A stretch of 64,000 nt of DNA from Chthoniobacterales bacterium (GCA_039930045.1 JBDSQB010000002.1:124001-188000), one strand, 5' to 3'. Positions 51,535 through 60,972 are shown, numbered from the stretch's first letter. Program-made: numbers and translations. The notes: a model not told the origin generated them from the sequence alone.

Positions 51535-52188
51535 TCAAGGTGCTACATACGTATAATCCCACCGCTTGCTGCCTTCATCACCAGTTTTTATGATAAACTT
51601 ACTGAAGAGAATGTCTTCTGCATGGCCATCGGCATAAACTACATTGATTCTCTTGCGAGAAGAATGGGTGCCACGGTCGCCGATTCCGGCAGTAGTGACA
51701 GTTACCAAAACGTCCGCATCTCCTATGCCGCTAAATGTAAGTCCTGTTCCTGCGGATAACGCCGGCGCAAACATAATAAGGTTACTTGGATAGGTGATTT
51801 TTGAGCTATCAATGCCAAGTATTCCAGTAGTAGCACCCTCGCCATTTATTCCATAACTTACTGGTGAAGAAGTAGTCTCGGTAACTGTTCGACTATCAAA
51901 AGGCGATTTAAAGACTTTCCATGTGGAGATGTAGGAAGGATTCAGCTGTTGTTGCCAAACTTTGGGCGCACTCGTTGCCGTGGAGCCACTGGGAATTTCT
52001 CCATTATTATCCCCTTTGAAAGCCTGCACAGCGATTCCGAGTTGCTTGAGATTGCTCAAATCACTCATTGCCCTGGCTTTTTCCTGAGCCTTCTGGAAAA
52101 CCGGCAGAGCGATGGCTGCGAGAATGCCGATGATGACGATGACGACGAGAAGCTCGACGAGGGTGAATGCCTGAGTGGATTTTTTCAT
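51535..52188 (-). CDS. Type II secretion/type IV pilin-like protein (prepilin N-terminal cleavage/methylation)
   Basis: 217 residues from MKKSTQAFTLVELLVV; the open frame is longer upstream, but this ATG gives the class III prepilin leader with cleavage before Phe and Glu5 (FTLVELLVVIVIIGILAAIA). The rest is a pseudopilin head (LKQLGIAVQAFKGDNNGE) ending with INVVYADGHAEDILFSKFI, close to the H-x9-DG type common in Verrucomicrobiota and Planctomycetota. It is a single pseudopilin without its assembly genes, placed as first gene of an operon with aroB and dprA. Confidence 0.92.
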   Translation of the reverse strand: MKKSTQAFTLVELLVVIVIIGILAAIALPVFQKAQEKARAMSDLSNLKQLGIAVQAFKGDNNGEIPSGSTATSAPKVWQQQLNPSYISTWKVFKSPFDSRTVTETTSSPVSYGINGEGATTGILGIDSSKITYPSNLIMFAPALSAGTGLTFSGIGDADVLVTVTTAGIGDRGTHSSRKRINVVYADGHAEDILFSKFIIKTGDEGSKRWDYTYVAP

Positions 52189-52277
52189 GAGTCTGGGGTC
52201 AGTTTGAGAACGCCGGAACGTAAGGTGAATTGCCCCGGATGAAAAGGCATTTTCTGCCCACACGCCCAAAGAAACCC

Positions 52278-52305
52278 TTGCGCGTTTCGCTGGTCAGGGT
52301 ATTCT
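52278..52305 (+). promoter_or_regulatory. Candidate sigma-70-type promoter of tRNA-Leu
   Basis: TTGCGC and TATTCT are 16 bases apart, and the -10-like box ends 16 bases before the tRNA 5' end. The match to TTGACA/TATAAT is partial. Confidence 0.5.
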
Positions 52306-52321
52306 CACGGCTCACAAAAAA

Positions 52322-52402
52322 GCTCGGGTGGTGAAATGGCAGACACGTACGCTTGAGGTGCGTATGCCGAAAGGCATGGGGGTTCAAGTCCCCCCTCGAG
52401 CA
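52322..52402 (+). tRNA. tRNA-Leu (anticodon GAG)
   Basis: The acceptor stem GCTCGGG pairs with CTCGAGC (one G-T), discriminator A. The anticodon stem TACGC/GCGTA closes a loop TTGAGGT, giving anticodon GAG at 52355-52357. A long variable arm (TGCC-GAAA-GGCA) marks a class II tRNA, and the T arm is GGGGG-TTCAAGT-CCCCC. No CCA is encoded. It reads the CTC and CTT leucine codons. Confidence 0.96.
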
Positions 52403-52457
52403 CTTTACCTCAAAACCACATTCCTGATTGGAATGTAACTCCGCTCCAGGCCCAGTT

Positions 52458-55400
52458 TTAGGGTGCCAAGGGAGCGATCTCCAAACGCAGCGGGGCTGGT
52501 GCGGGCGTGGGGCTCGGAGTGGCGGTCGCAGATTCGACAGCGGGAGCGGGTGGCAGATCGGCGGTGACGGTGGGTTTCGCGGATTCGACCGTACCGTTTT
52601 CCAGAGTCGAATTCATGAAATAGACCAGCACCGCATCGTTCTCCGCAGTGGCGTTTCTAGTCAAAGCCATCGGCTGAATGCGGAGTTTTCCCAAGATGAG
52701 CGGAGTCCGGGCGGTATCGCGCAGGACCAGTTCCGGCTGCACCAGCCAGGTGTTTTCTTTTCCGCGAATTTCCACCGGCTGCGCGGCAGTGACTTCGAGT
52801 TCGATCTTCCAATCCGCTGGCACCCACGGGAGTGAAAACCGGCTCACCGGCGGCAGTTCGACCTCAGGAGCAGAAAGGGTCAGCTCGCGATGGAGCACGG
52901 TGCTTTGCAGGCGAACCGCGCCGCTGATCGACCGCCCCTCCGCCGGGCCTTGCAGATGCACCGTGCCATCGGCGACCGCGTGGGAATCATCCGCCGCAGA
53001 GAGCGTGAGCGCCTTGCCTTCGATGGTGAGATCAACATTTTCCGCAGGCAGAAAACCGCTCGTGCCATTCACGGTGAAACTGCCTCCGCGATAGCTGCCG
53101 GTGATTTTTTCCCAAGACAACCGATTGATCGTCAAGGCCAGAGCGCCGTTGAGTTTTTGCAGAGGCGACTCCAGCCACTCAGGTTGCCATTCAGTGTTTT
53201 GCAACGTGATCGCGCCATCGAAGGCGGGCGTTTTCCACGTTCCAGTGAGAGTCAAATGTGCGCCAGCGTCGCCTTTCAAAACCCGGCTGGCACGCCACCA
53301 CGGATGCAGCAGCGGCAATGCAAGTCGGTTAGCCTCAATCGTGCCGGAGAGCGCCGCCGAGTCGTCGAGCCACTGGCCTTTGATCAGGTTTTCCTGCGAA
53401 AGCGCGGTCTTGCCCGCGAAATGCGCAGAGATCGTGTCGCGAACCTCGCCTGGATTGATCTCCGTATCGACTTGAAGCGCGTTGCTGGTGAGATTCACGG
53501 TCGCCTTCATCGCCGGAATCGTGAGATTTTCCGGTCCAAAAAAGTCGCTGAGTTCCATCTGGATGTGGCCTTCGAGACTGTCGAGCGGGCCCTCAGCCGC
53601 CAGGCTGAAATTCGTCCGTCCGCGCACCGGCAGATGACGCCCCGCGAGTTCGCAAAGTTCGTCGAGCCGCACTTTGCTCGCGGTGATTTGCCCCGTCGCA
53701 GACGCCTTTGAGTCGAGCAGCGAGGCGAGTGTGGGATTATTCAAAGCCGCCAGCAGATTGATGGGCAACGTGATGTTTCCCGTCGCCGTCGCGCCGCCGC
53801 TGCCGTTGAGGTGCAGATCGCGCAATTCCATCGACTCGGGGCGCACGATGAGAGCGGCGCTGAGCTTCGCGTTCGGGCGCACCAGCGAGAGTTGATTCAA
53901 GGTGATTCCCGCAGGCGAATATGAGCCGTGGGATTCCACTCCGAGCGGCACGGCGTTCGCCTCGTGGGAAACGAGGAAATCGCGCAAGCTCACCTTGAAT
54001 GCTCCCGAGTGCGCGTGGCTCGTGCCGTCGCCGCTCCACCAGAGCTTCACGCCGCCCGCCGCCGCGTGCTCGGCCACCGCCTTCGGCAAAATCGCGTCAT
54101 AGTCCGCGATGTCGGCGGCAGTCACGGAAAATTCCCCGGTATAACGCCGCGGCTCGGCCAGGTTCAGAGTCCCCCAGCCCGCGGCCTTGTCTCCCTGGCG
54201 GGCAAATTCCAACGCCGTCGCGCTGACCTCGCTGCCCTGCAAATTCAGGTCGCCGCGCACCCGGTCCACCGCGACTCCGCTGATCTCTAGCGGGCCGCCC
54301 CGCATTTTCAGGTTGCCGGAAAATTGCCCGCCCTGATTGCGCACTTCACCGGCGAAAAAAGCCTCGCCAGCGATTCCTTTCTGACCCGGCAGAAGAAGGA
54401 GCGCCGCCGAGTGCAAATCGTCGATCTGGGCAAGGACTTGAAATTGAAATTCGTTCGGCAGTTGCGTCCATTTTGCGGGCAAATTCGACGTGCCCTTGAG
54501 TTGGATTTGATTCTTGTCCTGTACAAGATCGAACTGGGCGATTTCGATCCGGCGATTCACCAGCAATCCGCTGGCGATGAGCGAGTTCCAGCGCCGTTCG
54601 TGCCAGCGAAAATCGGTCGCGTTCAGGCGCAAAGTCGTGTTCGATTTCGCCATTTCACCCGGACTCCCATGGAAGGTGAGCCGACCCTCGTGGATCGTCC
54701 CTTCGGCCAATTGATTGTTGCCGACAAACTCGCCCAGCTCGCGCACGGACAAGTTCCAAAAGGACGCCGCGGTGTCGATCTCGACGGGCGATTTGCGGCG
54801 ATCCAGATCAAGGTCGGTGCGCCACTGACCACCAAACGCGCTGAAGAGCAGGTCGGAGGTGATTTTTTGTTTCTCGGGCTTGGTAAAATCGAGCGAGCCG
54901 CGCTCCAAAACGAGGTCGGGGGTGAACTTGATTCCGCCGACGTAGAGCGCGCGGTCCTTGATCGCGGTGGTGCCTTCGAGATTGCTAAAAGTGCGTTTCC
55001 ACGGCGGGAGCGACGCGGTGAGATGGGGAATGTCGATCTCGCCCGCGACGTTGGGCAGGAAGGTGAAATCGGCGTTGGCGAGGTCGATCTTCGTGTTGCC
55101 GCACGCCAAATTTGCCGAAATGCTGTTCCCAGTGAAGGACTCGGGAAAACGGTTGTGGAAGTTCGACGCCAGCCGGGCGGAAGCATGTTTTTCGGCCTTC
55201 TCCGACTGCCACTTCCAATCGACTTGGGTTTTTCCCACGGCGATTTTCTTGATCGGAGACAAATCCTTCCCAAAGAGCAGGCGCCAGGGCGAAAAATCGA
55301 TCTCGATGTCTGCCGAGCGAATCTGATTTTCCGAATGCCGCTCGTCAGTGAGTTCCATTCCATTCAGCAGGGCGTGACCGCTGAAAAAATCTGCCTCGAC

Positions 55401-55595
55401 CTTGGCAAAAGTCACCGTCGAACCCATTTCCCTCGCCCGCGCCGTGAGCTGACGCCGCAGCCACCAGGTCGAAATGCCCGGTTGAAAAAAATAAATCAGG
55501 AAGGTGAACGTGAGCAGTCCCGCGAGATAAAACTGCCAGCGAACACGCTTTTTTAAGGTCGGAGGAGGGTTGAGGGCGGGCGTCGTCGTTTCCAC
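52458..55595 (-). CDS. AsmA/TamB-like large periplasmic protein
   Basis: About 1045 residues from the GTG at 55595; a TTG at 55637 is also in frame. A single N-terminal helix (FYLAGLLTFTFLIYFFQPG) anchors it, and the rest is a long succession of beta strands with AsmA-like features: LRRQLTARAREMG then VTFAKVEADFFSGHALLNG near the start, and repeated strand blocks. Such proteins form lipid-carrying beta-groove bridges between inner and outer membranes. A Pro/Ala/Thr-rich linker (TPSPTPAPAPLRL) ends the protein. It lies ten bases or so after a smaller membrane-anchored protein on the same strand and is probably its partner. Confidence 0.75.
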   Translation of the reverse strand: METTTPALNPPPTLKKRVRWQFYLAGLLTFTFLIYFFQPGISTWWLRRQLTARAREMGSTVTFAKVEADFFSGHALLNGMELTDERHSENQIRSADIEIDFSPWRLLFGKDLSPIKKIAVGKTQVDWKWQSEKAEKHASARLASNFHNRFPESFTGNSISANLACGNTKIDLANADFTFLPNVAGEIDIPHLTASLPPWKRTFSNLEGTTAIKDRALYVGGIKFTPDLVLERGSLDFTKPEKQKITSDLLFSAFGGQWRTDLDLDRRKSPVEIDTAASFWNLSVRELGEFVGNNQLAEGTIHEGRLTFHGSPGEMAKSNTTLRLNATDFRWHERRWNSLIASGLLVNRRIEIAQFDLVQDKNQIQLKGTSNLPAKWTQLPNEFQFQVLAQIDDLHSAALLLLPGQKGIAGEAFFAGEVRNQGGQFSGNLKMRGGPLEISGVAVDRVRGDLNLQGSEVSATALEFARQGDKAAGWGTLNLAEPRRYTGEFSVTAADIADYDAILPKAVAEHAAAGGVKLWWSGDGTSHAHSGAFKVSLRDFLVSHEANAVPLGVESHGSYSPAGITLNQLSLVRPNAKLSAALIVRPESMELRDLHLNGSGGATATGNITLPINLLAALNNPTLASLLDSKASATGQITASKVRLDELCELAGRHLPVRGRTNFSLAAEGPLDSLEGHIQMELSDFFGPENLTIPAMKATVNLTSNALQVDTEINPGEVRDTISAHFAGKTALSQENLIKGQWLDDSAALSGTIEANRLALPLLHPWWRASRVLKGDAGAHLTLTGTWKTPAFDGAITLQNTEWQPEWLESPLQKLNGALALTINRLSWEKITGSYRGGSFTVNGTSGFLPAENVDLTIEGKALTLSAADDSHAVADGTVHLQGPAEGRSISGAVRLQSTVLHRELTLSAPEVELPPVSRFSLPWVPADWKIELEVTAAQPVEIRGKENTWLVQPELVLRDTARTPLILGKLRIQPMALTRNATAENDAVLVYFMNSTLENGTVESAKPTVTADLPPAPAVESATATPSPTPAPAPLRLEIAPLAP

Positions 55596-55647
55596 AATAA
55601 AGAACCGCGAGGTTAACCTGAAACCCGCCGTGGCCAAAGACGGATTT

Positions 55648-56289
55648 TCAGGGCTGCACGCGGACGACTTCCAGACGCGGGTCCCATTGCGATCGAAGTC
55701 GCATGGTGAAATTTTCCTCCGCCTGCGTCACGAGCCCGCGGCTTTGGTCGCGCGCCTGCTGCTGGAGCGCGGCGACGGAGGTTTCCAAATCGTCGGCGGA
55801 AATGGGGTTCCAATAGCCGTTTTCGAGCGCCTCGACTTTCATTTCGCGCTGCTCGACGGAGAGAATCGTCGCGGGCGGGAGGAGAATGCGATGGTGCCCT
55901 TTCTCGACTTGGATTTCGAAACGGTCGAGGAGGTTGAAGCCGATTTTCACCCGGTATTTGCCGCGCAGCCGCAGGGTTTTCGTGCTGCCCGCCCAGGTGT
56001 GAACGAACTCGCGCTGGACTTCGGTGTCTTTCTCGAGAATCGCGAGTTCGGCGATGTTGGCCGTGGTTTCGGAGAGAACGCGCTGCCGCACCCGCACGCG
56101 CGGCTGGAAATTCGTCATCGCGAAAAACTGCGAGCGGAGTTGCAGGGCTCTTTGCTCCAGTGCCGCCTCGGTCGCCGCCGCGAGCTGCCTGGGAAAATTT
56201 TCCGCCCAGCGCGCTCCGTAGTAGGCCAGCGCCGTGAGCAGCAGGCAAAAAATGGTGAAACCCAGGACGCGGACAGGTGGACGTTGCAT
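55648..56289 (-). CDS. Membrane-anchored protein, DUF4230-like
   Basis: 213 residues from MQRPPVRVLGFTIF (an ATG four codons earlier is also possible). One N-terminal helix (VLGFTIFCLLLTALAYYGA) is followed by a periplasmic domain whose strands (LAILEKDTEVQREFVHTW, LRLRGKYRVKIGFNLLDRFE, HRILLPPATILSVEQRE) resemble DUF4230 proteins; that family match is by eye. The gene is directly upstream of the AsmA-like gene, and the two are likely co-transcribed. Confidence 0.68.
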   Translation of the reverse strand: MQRPPVRVLGFTIFCLLLTALAYYGARWAENFPRQLAAATEAALEQRALQLRSQFFAMTNFQPRVRVRQRVLSETTANIAELAILEKDTEVQREFVHTWAGSTKTLRLRGKYRVKIGFNLLDRFEIQVEKGHHRILLPPATILSVEQREMKVEALENGYWNPISADDLETSVAALQQQARDQSRGLVTQAEENFTMRLRSQWDPRLEVVRVQP

Positions 56290-56333
56290 CGTAAATTGCA
56301 AAAGCTAAGCGAACGTTCTGCCCTAAAAAAATA

Positions 56334-56493
56334 CTGGCCGCCGAACTAAAAGTCCGACGGCCAGCTGTTCCCCCCAGAACAATTCTTGAAATCTGTCGTT
56401 ATGTTTCCACACATTTTTCAGTGTGCAACCAACTTTTTGAATTGCTTCAACCAGTTGCTTAACGTGGTTAACTAATAATCGATAAAGATTAGT
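56334..56493. other. AT-rich intergenic region with two inverted repeats
   Basis: The 252 bases between the DUF4230-like gene and the DUF2062 gene hold no gene. CTGGCCG/CGGCCAG (56334-56340 and 56358-56364) forms a stem; further on, ACTAAT and ATTAGT (56471-56476 and 56488-56493) form a second inverted repeat around an ATCGAT centre. The first could end readthrough or act in the leader of the minus-strand operon; the second could be an operator. Neither role is proved. Confidence 0.35.
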
Positions 56494-56541
56494 CCGCCAC
56501 TCTTTTTTTCAGCTATTTGGTTTTACCCGGTTAAGCTCCTC

Positions 56542-57027
56542 CTACTCCCCGGAGGCTTGCTGCGCGTGCCTCGCGATGCGGGCTTTGCGCCGCCAGACAA
56601 ACGCGTAAACCAGCAGATACACCGCGCCCGCTGCCAGCAGACCTACGATGACGGAACCGATGAGGACTGGCATACCTACCTTCAGAAATTTGTTCCAGTC
56701 GTGAAAGAAATCGAGGTTGAGTTGCCCGCGTTTGATCTTCGGCGCGAAATGATGCGGGTGCGAGGTGAGCCAGAAGCCGAGCTGATACTCCACGCGCAGG
56801 ATCACCGGCAGAAACGGCAGCAACAAATCGTGCAGCGTCACCGCGATAATCGCCGCCGGCGTATTCACCCGCAAAATCAGGCTCGTGAAATAACTCAGCA
56901 GCGTCTTCACACCGAAAAACGGCAGAAACCCGAAAAACATCCCGATCGCACCCCCGGTCGCCACCGAGTGCGGCGTCGCATTTTGCGTGAGCACCTGGCG
57001 GAGCTTTTCCTTGATGTTCCAATTCAT
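56542..57027 (-). CDS. DUF2062 membrane protein
   Basis: 161 residues from MNWNIKEKLRQVL. The segment SVATGGAIGMFFGFLPFFG followed by KTLLSYF is the DUF2062 signature, with three or four membrane helices (LLPFLPVILRVEYQLGFWL; MPVLIGSVIVGLLAAGAVYL). Some members are fused to or neighbour GT2 enzymes; function is unknown. It diverges from manA 85 bases away. Longer antisense frames over manA are not real. Confidence 0.85.
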   Translation of the reverse strand: MNWNIKEKLRQVLTQNATPHSVATGGAIGMFFGFLPFFGVKTLLSYFTSLILRVNTPAAIIAVTLHDLLLPFLPVILRVEYQLGFWLTSHPHHFAPKIKRGQLNLDFFHDWNKFLKVGMPVLIGSVIVGLLAAGAVYLLVYAFVWRRKARIARHAQQASGE

Positions 57028-57112
57028 GCGGGGCGCGCACCCTACACGCATTCGCGGGCCGTAAAAAGTTGAATAGTTGCGCCCCGCCAGCCGCGCCTTT
57101 ACTACTTCCCTC

Positions 57113-58063
57113 ATGGAATTTAACGATCCGCTCTTCTTCGAGCCCCTCTTCATGGAACGCGTCTGGGGCGGCAGCCACCTCCAGACCCTCTTCGACAAAC
57201 ACCTCCCGCACGGCAGCCGCATCGGCGAAAGCTGGGAAATCGTCGATCGCGAGGAAGCCCAGAGCGTCGTCCACATCGGCCCGCTGAAAGGCTCCACCCT
57301 CCAGGAACTCTGGACCGGCTACCGCGCCGACGTCTTTGGCAAAGACTACATCGCCCATCCCTCGCCCCGCTTTCCCCTCCTCTTCAAGCTGCTCGACGCC
57401 CAGGAACGCCTCTCCATCCAAGTCCATCCGCCCGCCGCCCTCGCCCCCATCCTCGACGGCGAACCGAAGACCGAAATGTGGTACATCGTCGATGCCCGGC
57501 TCGACCACGCCATCTTTGCCGGAGTCAAAAAAGGCACCACGCGCGACACCTTTCAGCAACACCTCGATGCCGGCACCGTCGAGGAAATCGTCCAGCGCAT
57601 CCCCGTTGAATCCGGCGACGCCATCTTCATCCCCAGCGGACGCCTCCACGCCATCGGCGCGGGCAACGTCATCGTCGAAATCCAGCAAAACAGCGACACC
57701 ACCTACCGCGTCTTCGATTGGAACCGACTCGGACTCGACGGCCAGCCCCGCCAGCTCCACGTCGAACAATCGCTCCAATCCATCGACTACAACGACACCG
57801 ACCCCCAACTCCTCCCACGCGACCAGGAGGAACTCGTCCGCTGCGACTACTTCCGCGTCGAGAAATGGGAGATCAACGAACCCCGCGCCAGCATCACCGA
57901 CGGTCGTTTTTGCATCATCACCGTGCTCACCGGCCGCATACGCACCGGCCGCCGCGTCTTCTCCAAGGGCGAATTTTTCCTCGTCCCGCCGACTCAAAAA
58001 GATCTCACCCTCTACCCCGTCGCCCCCGACACCACCCTCCTCCGCACCACGATCCCGATCTAA
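57113..58063 (+). CDS. manA: Mannose-6-phosphate isomerase, class I
   Basis: 316 residues from MEFNDPLFFEP. Marks of the short (Bacillus-type) class I isomerase: FMERVWGGSHLQ, FPLLFKLLDAQERLSIQVHP with two zinc ligands, EMWYIVDA, FIPSGRLHAIGAGNVIVEIQ with a zinc His, and NSDTTYRVFDWNR. It converts fructose-6-phosphate and mannose-6-phosphate, feeding GDP-mannose for polysaccharide such as that of the locus at the left end. The leader before the ATG is pyrimidine-rich (ACTTCCCTC). Confidence 0.93.
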   Translation: MEFNDPLFFEPLFMERVWGGSHLQTLFDKHLPHGSRIGESWEIVDREEAQSVVHIGPLKGSTLQELWTGYRADVFGKDYIAHPSPRFPLLFKLLDAQERLSIQVHPPAALAPILDGEPKTEMWYIVDARLDHAIFAGVKKGTTRDTFQQHLDAGTVEEIVQRIPVESGDAIFIPSGRLHAIGAGNVIVEIQQNSDTTYRVFDWNRLGLDGQPRQLHVEQSLQSIDYNDTDPQLLPRDQEELVRCDYFRVEKWEINEPRASITDGRFCIITVLTGRIRTGRRVFSKGEFFLVPPTQKDLTLYPVAPDTTLLRTTIPI

Positions 58064-58144
58064 CTCCGTTGTAACTCTTCGGAAACAAGACGTTTCCGTG
58101 TGGTCACAGGTCATTTCCGGAGCGTCAGGCCCGATTGCTTCACG

Positions 58145-58735
58145 TCAGAGCAGCGTGGCGGGGAGCCAGTCCGTAGTGCGGTGGAAGTTCTTCACCGCGT
58201 GCGCGGCCACCGTGGAGAGGATCGGAGTTCCCTCTGCGTAGTCGTAGCGGCTGATGGAAAATTGCAGGGTCTGGCCTCGACTCCAAGTTTCGAGGTCGAG
58301 CAGCACGGGCGGGACGGTGATTGCGACGTGCCAGGCGTCGGGAAAAATTTGCACGCGACTTCCAAACGATTCGGGGTCGATGCGGAAGTCTTCCACGCGA
58401 GTTCCAGTGTTCTCACGGACGCGTTCGATGCCGCCGGGGGGCCAGCGGAGGGCGGTGCGGAAGTTTTGCGGATCGACGTGCAGCTCCAGATACGACTCGG
58501 ACTCGGGTCGTTTGAGGAAGACTTCGAGCGTGTCGCCCAAGAGATGGAGCGATTGGTTGTGGCCGGTCGCGCTGGAAACGATGCGGGTGTCGTCGAGTTG
58601 CACAGAAACGTGGAGCGCAGCGGGCTCCCAGTGGAGTTGCACTCGACTCTGCTGGAATCCGGCATCCGGCGTTTCCTGCCACGGCTGTGTGAGTGCAATG
58701 GAACTCGACTGGCTTCTTTCCCGTGGAATGTTCAC
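58145..58735 (-). CDS. CBM9-like carbohydrate-binding protein
   Basis: 196 residues read from a GTG that overlaps the priA stop (GTGA). The fold pattern matches family-9-type modules: an early strand LHVSVQLDDTRIVS, LHLLGDTLEVFLKRPES, YLELHVDPQNFRTALRWP and a late WHVAITVPPVLLDLE with TLQFSISRYDY. There is no signal peptide, so it is either cytosolic or has lost one. Such stand-alone CBM9-like proteins are common in carbohydrate-using Bacteroidota and Verrucomicrobiota; ligand unknown. Probably translationally coupled to priA. Confidence 0.75.
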   Translation of the reverse strand: MNIPRERSQSSSIALTQPWQETPDAGFQQSRVQLHWEPAALHVSVQLDDTRIVSSATGHNQSLHLLGDTLEVFLKRPESESYLELHVDPQNFRTALRWPPGGIERVRENTGTRVEDFRIDPESFGSRVQIFPDAWHVAITVPPVLLDLETWSRGQTLQFSISRYDYAEGTPILSTVAAHAVKNFHRTTDWLPATLL

Positions 58736-60972
58736 AGGAGTTGGTAGGGATCGACGTCGGTGGTGACGATGACGTCTTCGGGGAAGGTGAGTTTGGAAAT
58801 CACCTCGCGGATGTGGCGGCTGGTTTTCAAAATGTGGTGTGCGCGCAGGATGATGTGGAAGCGGTAGTAGCCCTTCAATCGCTCCATGGGAGCCGGGGCG
58901 GATTGGCCGAGGATGGTACCCTCGGGGAGGTTTTCAGCGAGGCGGCGGGCCAATGTTTCGGCCGAAAAACTCCCGCGCAATTCGTGCGGCGAGCGGACGG
59001 TGACCAGGATCATGTGGGTAAAAGGCGGGTAGGCGCATTTTTCTCGGAAATCGAGCTCCTGCTCCTGAAATCCGGCGAAATCGTGATGCCGCGCAAACTG
59101 GATGCAGGGGTGAAACGGCGTGTGCGATTGCACAAACACCTCGCCCTCGACATCGCCGCGCCCGGCGCGTCCGGCCACTTGGGTGATGAGCTGGAAGGTG
59201 CGTTCGCCCGCGCGGAAATCGGGCAGATGGAGCGCGCTGTCGGCGTTGATGATGCCGACCAGAGTCACATTGGGGAAATGGAGGCCCTTGGCGATCATTT
59301 GCGTGCCGACCAGGATGTCGATCTTGCCGGTGCGAAAGGCGTTGAGCATTTCGCGGAAGGCGTCCTTTTTGGTCATGGAATCCGCATCCATCCGGCGCAC
59401 GATGGACTTGGGAAAGATCCGGGCGACGGCTTCCTCGATTTTCTCGGTGCCCGCGCCTTGCTGGCGAATGCCGGGGTCGCGGCACTCGGGGCAGACTTTG
59501 GGCGGCACTTCGATGTGACCGCAGATGTGGCAGTTGAGTCGATTGGAACTCCGATGAAAAGTGAGCGGCACGCTGCAATTTGGGCAATGCACGACGTGTC
59601 CGCAGGCGTTGCAAACCAGCGAGGTGGAGTAGCCGCGGCGATTGAGAAAGAGGATGGTTTGCTCGCGTTTTTCGAGTCGCGACTCGATGGCGGTTTTCAG
59701 TTTTTCGCTGAGAAGCGGGCTGCCGCCGTCTTTTTTGGAATGGCGTCGGCTTTCCTCGCGCATGTCCACGATCTGGATGACGGGCATTTTTTTGTCATCG
59801 ACGCGCTGGAGAAGTTGCAGGAGGCGATATTTGCCGGTGAGGCAGTTGCGGTAGCTTTCGAGCGACGGCGTAGCGGTGCCGAGGAGGATGGCGCAGTTTT
59901 CCAATTTCGCCCGAACGATGGCGACGTCGCGGGCTTGATAACGCGGCGCTTCCTCCTGCTTGTAGGAGGTCTCGTGTTCCTCATCGACCACGATCAAACC
60001 CAAGTCGGAAACGGGCGCAAAGACGGCGCTGCGGGCTCCGATGACAATGCGGGCCGCCCCAGTGGCGATCTTGTGCCATTCGTCGTGGCGCTCGCCGCTG
60101 GAAAGATGGCTGTGCAGGACGGCAACGACGTGCCCGGCGGCATTGAAGCGCTCGCGAAAACGCTCGGTCGTCTGCGGCGTGAGCGAGATTTCCGGGACGA
60201 GAACGATGGCGCTCTTGCCGAGGTCGAGCGTGTGCTGGATGGCGCGGAGGTAGATTTCGGTCTTGCCGCTCCCAGTGACGCCGTGGAGGAGCATGGGCTT
60301 TTTTTCGCCCGCGGTGTCGAGCGATTCGATGACGGCGGCGAGGACTTTCACCTGGTTGTCGCTCAGGGTGAGCGCGGCGGAGTGAACGAAGGTTTCGCCC
60401 TCATTGGGATCGCGAGGACGAACGGCGATGCGGGTTTTCAGAATGCCTTTTTCAACCAACGTGCGGAACGTGGCCTCTCCGACGCTGCTCTGGCGGGCGA
60501 GTTCGGCGAGCAATACCGGGGTGCCGCCATGCAGCCGGATCGCGTCGATGGCCTCGGCCTGGCGCGGGGCTTTTTTGCGGAGTGATTCGAGTTCCATTTC
60601 ACTCACTTCACGGGCGAGTTCGATAGCAATCTGCTGGCGAAATCCCACGTCCGCCTTGCGAATGACTTGCGGCAACACACTGCGCATCGCGGTCTCCACC
60701 GGGCAGGCGTAGTAATCGGCCATCCAGCGGGCGAGTTCGATCAGCTTGGGGCGAACAGCGTTTTGCTGGCCGACCAGCGCGGTGATCGGGCGGATGCCTT
60801 CGATGTCGGATTCGTCGAGCAAGCCCACGACGGTGCCGAGGGTGTCTTTTTCGCGAAACGGCAGCCGCACCCGGCTCCCGATAACGATGGAACTCGCCAG
60901 GTTTTCCGGCACCGCGTAATCAAATTCACGGTCGGGCGAATGATCGACGATGACTCGGACGAAGGCGGGCAT
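58732..60972 (-). CDS. priA: Primosomal protein N' (replication restart helicase PriA)
   Basis: 746 residues. The N-terminal 3'-binding domain (MPAFVRVIVDHSPDREFDYAV) precedes a superfamily 2 helicase with Walker A LHGVTGSGKTEIYLRA near residue 229, DEEH box VVDEEHETSYKQEE, and RYQARDVAIVRA. The two-zinc module has CNACGHVVHCPNC and CHICGH...CPEC motifs. LVGTQMIAKGLHFPNVTLVG and the final KLTFPEDVIVTTDVDPYQLL are typical. It restarts stalled forks. It has no CTAAC pentamers. Confidence 0.97.
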   Translation of the reverse strand: MPAFVRVIVDHSPDREFDYAVPENLASSIVIGSRVRLPFREKDTLGTVVGLLDESDIEGIRPITALVGQQNAVRPKLIELARWMADYYACPVETAMRSVLPQVIRKADVGFRQQIAIELAREVSEMELESLRKKAPRQAEAIDAIRLHGGTPVLLAELARQSSVGEATFRTLVEKGILKTRIAVRPRDPNEGETFVHSAALTLSDNQVKVLAAVIESLDTAGEKKPMLLHGVTGSGKTEIYLRAIQHTLDLGKSAIVLVPEISLTPQTTERFRERFNAAGHVVAVLHSHLSSGERHDEWHKIATGAARIVIGARSAVFAPVSDLGLIVVDEEHETSYKQEEAPRYQARDVAIVRAKLENCAILLGTATPSLESYRNCLTGKYRLLQLLQRVDDKKMPVIQIVDMREESRRHSKKDGGSPLLSEKLKTAIESRLEKREQTILFLNRRGYSTSLVCNACGHVVHCPNCSVPLTFHRSSNRLNCHICGHIEVPPKVCPECRDPGIRQQGAGTEKIEEAVARIFPKSIVRRMDADSMTKKDAFREMLNAFRTGKIDILVGTQMIAKGLHFPNVTLVGIINADSALHLPDFRAGERTFQLITQVAGRAGRGDVEGEVFVQSHTPFHPCIQFARHHDFAGFQEQELDFREKCAYPPFTHMILVTVRSPHELRGSFSAETLARRLAENLPEGTILGQSAPAPMERLKGYYRFHIILRAHHILKTSRHIREVISKLTFPEDVIVTTDVDPYQLL

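Noticed and set aside
52322-52402. tRNA-Leu as an attachment site of an island
   Set aside because: No integrase nearby apart from the chromosomal Xer-type gene 20 kb away, no direct repeat of the tRNA 3' end, and neighbours look like core genes.
56531-58114. 527-codon minus-strand open frame
   Set aside because: Antisense to manA for most of its length; only the DUF2062 frame within this region (56542-57027) is supported.
58693-60585. 630-codon plus-strand open frame
   Set aside because: Antisense to priA, which has complete motifs; translation is low-complexity.
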